Source of the DNA: Phoronis ovalis
Taxonomy: Eukaryota > Phoronida > Phoronidae
Length of the DNA stretch: 13,816 nucleotides
Direction: 5' to 3'
NCBI GenBank assembly: GCA_028565635.1
Contig: JAOXYB010035907.1
Span: 1-13,816, forward strand
Positions 1-7,661 of the stretch are shown piece by piece; positions within the stretch are counted from its first letter, which is position 1, and each line of letters opens with the position of its first letter. A program made the translations under genes and the position numbers. The notes below the pieces were generated by a model. That model saw only the letters and a list, made by a program, of their open reading frames with translations. It did not search any database and had not been told where the DNA came from.

Positions 1-64
1 AATTAGCTATTGATATACATATAACACATGGTCAAAAGGATATTTAGTTGCGATATTTTCAGTT

Positions 65-103
<39 letters not shown>

Positions 104-528
104 TGAAAAACCTACACTTTTATATTAACGTCTCTAGCTATCCGTCTGTATATCTGTCAAATTATGTTCTGATTTGGAAATATTTTATTCCACTACATTA
201 AATTGGAATGAAACGAAAAATCATTAAAATGTCTATAAAGTAGGGTTTTCATGAAATTAATCAAGGATTAAAATAGTTACTTGTAAACTATATTCCGAAA
301 ACAATCACGTTTGAAGCGCATGTACATGCACACTCAGGTTAAATAATAATTCACCACAACCATGAATACAATACTAAAAAAATACCAGATAATCCTGATA
401 ACTACAATATCTGTATGATAACAAATTAGTAATACATTTATAGTCATTGTGATATAACACGGAACAACCGACAGATCGAACACGATTGCGACGTACAGCA
501 ATAGAGTCGAGCAACTAAACATCCGGGA
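1..528. other. AT-rich upstream region of the GPR157-like gene
   Basis: No coding exon is convincing here; the only longer open frame (minus strand, 334-573) runs across the start of the receptor gene and has no family resemblance. The stretch holds one TA microsatellite near its left end. The last part is presumably promoter and 5' UTR of the receptor gene: an in-frame stop TAG at 502-504 lies upstream of the chosen ATG at 529. I see no clear core promoter motif. Confidence 0.5.
70..99. repeat. (TA)n dinucleotide microsatellite
   Basis: About 15 uninterrupted TA/AT units, ending at a TATG. Such tracts are typically length-polymorphic and prone to replication slippage. No function is implied. 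Confidence 0.95.
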
Positions 529-1284
529 ATGTATCAGTTGCCAGCAACAGTGATGAGTCAACCAAAGACACAATCATACATAAATCTTCCAGACTGGATA
601 GTAGTAGTGCTAACTATCATAAGCTGTACGCTTTCTATCTGTGGTGCCATTGCGATATTTGTGGTTTACACGAAATATCCAAAAGTTCGCACCCAAAGCA
701 GGAGACTTTTATTGTTTTTAACTATAGCTGACCTGTTAACAGCGTTTAGAAATTTATTTGGTGTTTCTAGATATGCTATTAAATATGGTGCATTCAGCAA
801 ATCTTCGCTAACTCCAGAGTGTGAAAATTCAACTAGTAATGATAATGACATTGCTGCGTGCATGATCCAAAGTTTTGTGTCCACCTACTCAAGTTTAGCA
901 TCATTTTTCTGGACAGCCACAATATCATTTTCCATTGTGCTACCTGTAGCAACAAATAGTGTCTTTACTAAAAGATCTTTCATTGGATGCCATCTTTTTT
1001 GCTGGTTGGCACCAGGTGAGTTTAATCGAAGGAGCAAAGTAATCTGCACGACTAAATTATTTCGTATATATTATTTCGTAAAACAAATTGGACCTACTTC
1101 ACTACCAGGTTCCTATCAATTACAACTTTTTCTGACATACTCTTGTACCATAGCTTGTCAATACAAAACACATGTGGTAATATTTTGGCCTTGAGCTTAT
1201 CGATACATGGTACAGATGAATTTGTATCAGAGCTTTCGTGATTGAAATCTGAGAACTAGCTCTGTTGCGTGAACAACAATGATT

Positions 1285-1406
1285 AATCTAAGTAAACTCA
1301 CCCGTTGTGTTGCACTTCGTTGTTTTTCATATTTCCGTTCAACGTACAGTTGGCATATATTAAAATTAACGAAGATTAACACAGTCATTGTGAGTTTACT
1401 AAGATT
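1285..1406. repeat. Intronic imperfect inverted repeat, hairpin-forming
   Basis: In intron 1 of the receptor gene, 1285-1301 (AATCTAAGTAAACTCAC) is the reverse complement of 1390-1406 with one mismatch. The match continues inward more weakly: GTGTTGCACTTCGTT on the left against GTGTTAATCTTCGTT on the reversed right arm. Arms are about 45 bases and the loop about 30. It could be a small inverted-repeat transposon remnant. I found no target-site duplication around it. Confidence 0.6.
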
Positions 1407-1583
1407 GCAATTATGTGCATTGCACTTGTTACTCTTGATTTATCAGCAATTCCAGTGATTATAGCGGCGGCTCAGAATGCATTAGGGGAAGACTGTAACT
1501 ACGCAAGTGGCGGATGGTGCTGGATTAGTAGTAAAGTTTTGGAAAAGGATAGAGTCGTGTGGATGATATTAACTGGGAAAGGA

Positions 1584-1586
1584 TGA
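1584..1586 (+). other. In-frame TGA at codon 209 of the receptor
   Basis: The codon lies in exon 2 between GGG AAA GGA and GAG ATT GCC. Human GPR157 reads TGKLWE at this place, so TGA replaces an expected TGG by one transition. The frame is unchanged on both sides and both exon boundaries keep the expected phase, so no indel is involved. Confidence 0.9.
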
Positions 1587-2233
1587 GAGATTGCCGTCTA
1601 TATCATCACAACAGTAAATTACATTTTGTTGAAGTATTATTTATATGTGGTAAGATTTTTTTACTGTTGACAGTAATGCCTTAGATTTTTAGATCTCAAG
1701 TCGTTTGATTGTCTGTAACGAAGAATAAACTAAATGATAATTGTAGAAAATTTGAAATCAATTTGTATGCTCCAGTCTTTACGAGTCAAGATGAGTAACA
1801 ACATTTATACGAATGATAAATAATTCCTTTAACAGTGTTTAATGAAGTTCAAAAAATACGTTGAACACGCTTAATGCGCTCATTCTAAAAACACATTTCA
1901 AATTGTTATATTTTATTTATTTTGCAGCAAAGGAAAACTGTAGAATGGTCACCTATTCTGTTTAGAAGTAGTATTCAAGGTCCTCATTACGTTTTCAGAG
2001 AAGAGGACAGGAACTTTATTTATGTTCCTATTCTGCTATATCTACTTCGTATTTGGGGAACTTTGCGTTTCTTTTTGTTGATCTTTCCATCTAATAAATC
2101 TATTTCAAATGTTTCAAATGTACTTTTACCACTGCAGGTTTGTTATGATTTTTACATATAATGTAACATTAAATAAGAAATATTGTAACTGATCTTACAG
2201 AAACTTTAAAATAAGCCGTCATGAACAAATTGC

Positions 2234-2241
2234 TATTTAGT
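2234..2241. repeat. Left target-site duplication TATTTAGT
   Basis: Exact 8-bp match to 2619-2626, directly abutting the left terminal inverted repeat of the transposon. Confidence 0.85.
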
Positions 2242-2618
2242 CCCGGGGGGTACTCAGGTTATTTTTTGGTGGGGGTGTGCAGCCGAGTTGAAAATTTTGA
2301 ATTTGGATTGTATACTTTTTACTGTATTTTTTTTGGATTTCCACCATAACGATATTAAAAAATTTGGACTGCTACCCACTACTTACAGCAAAGAATTTGG
2401 ATTAATTTTAGGTTTGTATCCATAATTCCATAAATAAATTTTGGAATTTGGTTTGTATCAATCAGTTTGCGTAAAAATGGATTGCTATACTCAAATATTT
2501 TAAAATTTGGATTACTACCCTAAAATTTCAAAAAATTTGGATTGGGTTTGCTACCACAAGCTAAACTTTTGGATTGGCACATCCCCGGCGTAGTCAAAAA
2601 ACCTTGAGTACCCCCGGG
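2242..2618. mobile_element. Non-autonomous DNA transposon (MITE-like) in receptor intron 3
   Basis: The element begins CCCGGGGGGTACTCAGG and ends with the reverse complement of CCCGGGGGTACTCAAGG. The inverted ends remain similar for about 40 bases, to GGGTGTGC on the left and GGGATGTGC on the reversed right end. It is flanked by a perfect 8-bp duplication, TATTTAGT, at 2234-2241 and 2619-2626. There is no transposase frame inside. The interior is a degenerate tandem array of an ATTTGGATTGCTACC-like unit. An 8-bp duplication fits hAT-type and a few other cut-and-paste superfamilies; the ends do not look like a textbook hAT terminus, so the superfamily is left open. It lies between donor 2138 and acceptor 2729 and does not disturb splice sites. 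Confidence 0.85.
2302..2573. repeat. Degenerate tandem repeat, about 31-bp period, inside the transposon
   Basis: The core TTTGGA recurs at 2302, 2332, 2363, 2396, 2440, 2506, 2536 and 2568, with a variant ATGGATTGCTA near 2478. Spacings are mostly 29-33 bases. Units carry a following GCTACC or GTATCC. The array fills nearly the whole space between the inverted ends. Confidence 0.8.
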
Positions 2619-2626
2619 TATTTAGT
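2619..2626. repeat. Right target-site duplication TATTTAGT
   Basis: Exact 8-bp copy of 2234-2241, directly abutting the right terminus. Its identity suggests the insertion is not very old. Confidence 0.85.
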
Positions 2627-2888
2627 GTGGACAATTTGAATGCTAAAATGGAAACTACCAAACAAAGCATTTCTCGTATATTTATGAGTAAAAAGTAGCA
2701 TTAATCGCGTTTTCTTTTTTTGTTTTTAGGGTGTTGGAGATAGTGGTCAAGCATTCTGGAATTTCGTGCTTTTCTTTCTACTTGATAGTAAATTTCGGGA
2801 AATAATGTGTACTAGTAGGAATCGTTTACAAATACTACAACGTTCATCAAATTGTTCGTCTTCTGAATCAAATAAGAATATCCAATAG

Positions 2889-4810
2889 GCTGAAAGAAGC
2901 ACTACATAAGTTTTAGACTAGGCAAACTGTTGCATGTTTCACGATGTAACGTATAGTGTGGTCATGGATAATGTGTATTGTGTCATATCTGTATTTTGCT
3001 TACCTGTGAAATGTCAAAGTACTATTTTGCGCTGGTTTATCCTAAGTGTTTTAAAATTAACTTTTGTACTGGACGGTTAGCCTTCTCTGCATGGAATGTG
3101 ATTTTATAAGAATGATCCCGATGTGCTAATGGGAATATTATTTATAACACTTAATAACAATGTCGAAACATTCATTTTTACATTTAGTGTGATAACGATA
3201 ATCACCTGGCAAAAAATAACCATGAAAAATGATAACAAGTTATCAACATCATGATATAAGTCACATGTAGCAGTTGCATGGGTAGGGATAAAATGGATTG
3301 TGGTATTGTTACGCAACCGTTTTGAAAAAATGATTAACACAGCTGCATGACAATGACACGCATAACTTGATTATTGTTGATTACATATTACTTCTGTTAA
3401 AAAAATCAAAAAGATGTATTAATTAATACTGAACATAAGACACACCAATAAGGAAGTTTTTGATTAATTATTTAAACAGAAAGCTTTGAATTTTTGATAA
3501 AAATCAAATGATGGTTATCTTGAAGTTCATATGGAAATGGGTGCTTCTGATTGTAATCTTATCATAAAACTCAAATCATATGTATACATAAGCTATCGCT
3601 GATGTTTCATTTAATGATAAACGCTAAAATTAAATAACTACCTTCATGCAGTTCTTGATAATGGGCTAGATGTAGAAACATCAGTTCATTTTCGTAACTT
3701 ATATTTATAGAGTTATGGTTCAACGCGCAGCAAATGAGCAGCTTTCAAATTATTATTGCTGAAAAAAAACTTAGCAATAGTTGTAACAAATAAGGAAATT
3801 TCACATAAATGTAAATTTACTTAATACTTCTTAGCAAACTGTCGTCGTCTGCAAAATGGCGGATTTAGTCAGTCAAGTACCAAGTCATGTAATTGCAGCA
3901 TAAAATGAGGCCAAATTTCGTTTTCAAATTAACTGCTACGAAAATTTACAGTTAATTTCAATATTGTCCAATAAAATCCACAAATTCAGTTTTCTGCTTG
4001 TAAAAACATTAAATTTGAGGCAGTTTTTACAAAACTGTATTAAATTTGCAAAAATAACCAAAAGGCATTTCATTTTTACTTAGATATTTTTGGATGCTGC
4101 ACATATCGTTAAATAAAATTATAAGGTTATAAGGACAAGAAATGCTTATTGTCATTTACACTAAACTTTAAAACTACCTTACATTATTCATGATTATTTC
4201 GCCTTTCACTGTATAGTTTTTATTGTCCTTCATTTTTTCATCGAAGAGAAGTAAATAATAAAATAAAATATAACGCGCTCACTACAGTAGATCAGCAGTG
4301 GATAACAAATTAAAATTGAAGTAGTTATTAATAATTAATACGCCGTTTGCTAATAATTATTGAATTAAAAAATATATATGGTAATATAAAATATTCGTAA
4401 GAACTGCATTGCTGAACACAATAAAGAAACAAAACTGTCACTAAATGCTAATTTTGTTCTGGAAATATTTTCAAATGTGCTTTAATAAGAATTCCTAGAT
4501 AGAAAATGTTTTCATTTAATTTATTTAAACTTTAGGCAGGAAAATAACTAAATGCAATTTGTATCTCTGTATGATATTAATTTGTAAACTTGACACCTCA
4601 TTGGGGGGATCTGTGAAAACGACGTTTCAATTGTGACATGGAGCTTTTTCCGTCGTCTCTAAATAACGCGCTAAGCACAATCAGACGTTATACATCATCT
4701 TGTGTTAAACGCAAAACGCATTTTACCAATTGACGTTACCAAGTTTGATCGTCTCGTCCACGATTCTTGGAATTATTCGTTTTGTAATTATTTGAGATAG
4801 TTATGAGAAT
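2889..4810. other. AT-rich intergenic region
   Basis: It starts with the putative 3' UTR of the receptor; no AATAAA is seen close to the stop codon at 2886-2888. I found no exon with family resemblance. A 10-base inverted repeat (TTGTAAAAAC at 3998-4007, complement at 4023-4032) could form a short hairpin. A YY1-like AAAATGGCGG lies at 3853-3862. The right end is presumably promoter and 5' UTR of the next gene. No transposon ends were recognised. Confidence 0.5.
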
Positions 4811-6976
4811 ATGCGAATGAAAGACATAACAAAACAAGCTTTTGTGCTTGTCCTGGGCTTTTTAGGTGCGTATATTCCGTTCAGTTATCTAAGTTAAAAA
4901 AAAATTGATGGTATGTCCTCTAAGATTGATATTTTACTTTACCATATAGTATACATATAAGAACATTTTATTTATTGGCGGACTACTGTCATTTACAATA
5001 ATTATATGAACTCAATTTATTTTGTTGCATTTTAAAATTTGAAATATTAAAAAACGGAAATACCGATATAACGTTCTCTTCGGCGCACGCATGACTACCG
5101 TGAGCGTCTATTCCAATTTTTTATATGGCTTATTACGGTAGTTTAATCATCTATTACTTTTATTTATAATTTATTTGGTAAAGAAACGTCTTTTGTTTTA
5201 GGCTCTATTATGATTTTACAGAAGAAGGTGGAAGGATACTGTCGCAGTGATGAAGAAACTGGTAAGAAACTGTTGTGCCGAGTATAATTTACAGTTATGC
5301 TGAAAGTTTTGAAAATTCGGATTTCCTGTCAAGTAATGCAAAGTACCTGTGAATCAACCTTTAAAATGAACAATAATTAGTAAAATGTTTTACAGGAAAA
5401 GATGTCACACTGAAATGCGAATATATATCTGAGTTAACACCGTGCTTAGATTGTGGGTATCCTCCCTCTGGAGATTGTCTCATCTGTTGCTCACATTGCA
5501 CTCAAAGAGGAGAACACGAGCGACTCAAATTTACCGGCAAAACATTTGTTGATATGAAGTGTAAGTAGTATAGATGACCTAGCTTCACATCAATATAGGT
5601 TTACGATGACATCACCAAACGCTAGTATTTTCCAAATAATTGCCCTGGTCGATTATGTTATAAAAATACTTTTAGAAGAGATTATTAGCGGGAAATGATT
5701 ATTTTTTAATATTCAGTTCTTAGGTAGTTGATGCACAAATTTTTAGTCTGCTTTCTACTAGCTTCTAGAGGAAATAGCATGTAACTCAAAAACAATTAGA
5801 TATATATCGAAAACGGTTAGAGAGAGATACGACCATAGTATTTAAGGTGTCACATGTGACTAGGATGAGTCATTTTTGACTAATAAAGATGAAATTAAAG
5901 GTTATTCACAGATAAAACCAACGCAATAGGTCTAGCATGTAAACAATGTAGTGTCATTTTTACTTTATCTCTTCTTAGTCTTCTGCTCATATGTAAACAG
6001 GTTTTTCGCGGTTTGGTATGGAACGTTGACGTTAAATTTGCCCGCATGAAACTTTCAAAAAAATGTATTAAGGACACCCAGACTAATACAGCAATCTGAA
6101 ATCCTCAGAAATGATTGAAAGTTAAAAAAAAGTCTAAGGTCATGCATCCAAAGCTCATTACGATTGTCACTTCGTAAATCTTCTGTTTGGCTAAGAAGCC
6201 AGCAAGTTTTAACTTATTTATAAAGATATACTTGTATTTCTTTTAGCTTGCAAAGACCTTATATTATCGGGATGTGCTGATTGTAACAATTTCGACTGTG
6301 GTACATGTGGAATCCATCCTGGATTCACGCTTGACACATCAAATACAACTGGAAAAATCTGTCATGGTAAGAAAAGCTTCATGTGGAGTGTGACATAAAA
6401 GTAATAGGATACATGCAGTTTTGTTTGTTTTCATTTTCATAGCATATTGAATATTTGTTTATACTAGTTTGAATCCTCAATAAAGTTGATTTCAAAATGT
6501 AAAATACCATGAATCTTATTTATTGCATGGCAAATTCTGTGATTTCAGGGTCACCGAGCAATGAAAACCAAAATCAGTACATTGTTAATGCAGGTGATGG
6601 TTTAGCTGTAGACTTAACCATAGAAGAGGAGGCTATTGGACATGATCAAAGCAAGTCTGCAGCCGCCCTGAAGTATAATGCCATGATGCATGAACCAAAA
6701 TCAAACTTGGAATTGAATGAGAGCAAAAGAGACATCCCAAGTAGACACCGTCGCGAAGCTGGAGATGCTGCACCTAGCGAAGACAAACCTTGGTACACCT
6801 GGGATAACAGCTGGGGATATTGGATCGTCACTCTCATTGGATTTGTTGCCGGTCTGCTAACATCTCAATTGTCAGTATCATTTGTACGTTGGGCATATGT
6901 CTCTACTCACCCAATTGTTTGTGATGAGCCTCAGAAGCTGAACAAAAAGGTGTATGATGACATCGCTCCCGAGTAA
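4811..6976 (+). CDS. Unrecognised cysteine-rich type I membrane protein with furin-type site, five exons
   Basis: Coding exons are 4811-4865, 5202-5261, 5396-5560, 6247-6366 and 6549-6976, all GT-AG and all junctions in phase 1, giving 275 residues. Residues 1 to about 25 look like a signal peptide (MRMK, then hydrophobic AFVLVLGFLG). Residues 32-132 hold 14 cysteines, mostly in CxxC pairs: C55/C58, C66/C69-C70/C73, C103/C106, C111/C114. NTT at 126-128 is a glycosylation sequon. RHRR at 199-202 fits a furin-type cleavage site. Residues about 224-247 form one membrane span, followed by a short tail with YDDI (269-272), matching the YXXphi sorting motif. ATG 4811 has A at -3 and an in-frame TGA at 4793-4795; ATG 4817 is an in-frame alternative. 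The CCxxC cluster faintly recalls VWC or granulin modules, but I cannot assign a family. Inferred role: cell-surface protein, possibly shedding its ectodomain. Confidence 0.82.
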
Positions 6977-7574
6977 AGGAATAATTTTAGTTATAACAAA
7001 CAACATCTGGCATTGCTTTTGATCGTAGATATGAAATAACTTCAGATAATTTAATAAAAAATTATACTGCAACCTTTTTGATGGCTGGATAAACCAAAGT
7101 TTATGACATAATGCAATCAGGTGTGTATGCATCACATGTCACAACTTTGTACTTTTTAAAATGTGCATGTAGTTGTTAGCAACCATGCCAAATGCAGAAA
7201 ACTGGTGCAAGTACTTGAAAAAATGCTGAACCAAGGATGATGACATCTTACTCTGCAGATAAGCAGCTGCAGATAAATTCTCTAGATTACCATTGCTGAT
7301 ATAATACTACTATTGCTTAGAATTTTTTTTTTTGAAAAATTGTTCCAACTGTTTTCTCTGTCTCTAAATAAAGGCATTATTGCCAAAACTTCTCCATACA
7401 GCTTCTGGTGTTCTAGAAACTTTAGATAGCAGCCACTGGTTTTAAATTTACAAGATAACACTTGATAAAATGTACACGAACAATTTATTCTTGATCAGTT
7501 TATACATTGTCCGTGTGCACTGAATGAAGAAATTGTATTCAGGATTCCGTAAACATTTTCTGTACAGTTATCAC

Positions 7575-7584
7575 AATAAATAAA
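7575..7584 (+). terminator. Candidate polyadenylation signal, plus-strand gene
   Basis: Two overlapping AATAAA hexamers followed by a T/G-rich stretch (GTTTTTGAA and TTTTAATTGTTGGG), the usual layout of an animal poly(A) site. Earlier AATAAA copies at 7053-7058 and 7367-7372 could give shorter transcripts. Confidence 0.5.
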
Positions 7585-7609
7585 GTTTTTGAATATAGAT
7601 CTTCATTCT

Positions 7610-7615
7610 TTTAAT
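7610..7615 (-). terminator. Candidate polyadenylation signal for SUCLG2 (ATTAAA)
   Basis: On the minus strand ATTAAA lies about 47 bases past the SUCLG2 stop codon. An AATAAA at 7666-7661 overlaps the stop codon itself, and another lies at 7489-7484. Which is used cannot be told from sequence. Confidence 0.4.
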
Positions 7616-7661
7616 TGTTGGGAGATGTATCAATCTATTTTAACACAATAACCTAAGAATT

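Larger units (their letters stand above)
529..2888 (+). pseudogene. GPR157-like seven-transmembrane receptor, four exons, interrupted by one in-frame TGA
   Basis: Coding exons are 529-1015, 1447-1649, 1928-2137 and 2730-2888; introns all have GT-AG ends with phases 1, 0, 0. The joined frame has 352 codons, close to the roughly 335 residues of human GPR157, also encoded by four exons. Family landmarks: TM1 about residues 24-47; RRLLLFLTIADLL at the start of TM2; C111 and SSLASFFWTATIS in TM3; GGWCWI in extracellular loop 2; VVWMILTGK in TM5; RIWGTLRF in TM6; QAFWNFVLFF in TM7. NST at 100-102 is a possible glycosylation site. Known of the family: GPR157 is an orphan receptor, reported at primary cilia and coupling to Gq. 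Oddity: codon 209 is TGA (1584-1586) where relatives have Trp, so the product would end inside TM5 and the mRNA should be a nonsense-mediated decay target. Everything else looks intact, suggesting a very recent null allele, a base error, or recoding. ATG 529 follows an in-frame stop at 502-504; ATG 553 is an alternative. Confidence 0.85.
6977..7661. other. Shared 3' intergenic region between convergent genes
   Basis: No gene is seen here. It holds the 3' UTR of the cysteine-rich membrane protein gene (plus) and the short 3' UTR of SUCLG2 (minus), with polyadenylation-type hexamers on both strands: AATAAA on plus at 7053, 7367, 7575 and 7579; on minus AATAAA at 7489-7484 and ATTAAA at 7615-7610. 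Confidence 0.6.

Noticed and set aside
1016-1194. Continuation of receptor exon 1 as an open frame to a TGA at 1192
   Set aside because: After the GTGAGT donor at 1016 the protein no longer resembles the receptor, while splicing to 1447 restores TM4 exactly. The extension is intron read-through.
1584-1586. TGA read as selenocysteine
   Set aside because: The family has Trp, not Cys, at this position, and there is no sign of a selenoprotein fold or a recognisable SECIS hairpin downstream.
3104-3340. Minus-strand 78-codon frame in the intergenic region
   Set aside because: It resembles no family I know, its hydrophobic composition is what AT-rich DNA gives by chance, and there are no splice or start signals of note.
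5895-6077. Minus-strand 60-codon frame inside intron 3 of the cysteine-rich gene
   Set aside because: Its length is expected by chance, it resembles nothing, and it lies within a well-defined intron.
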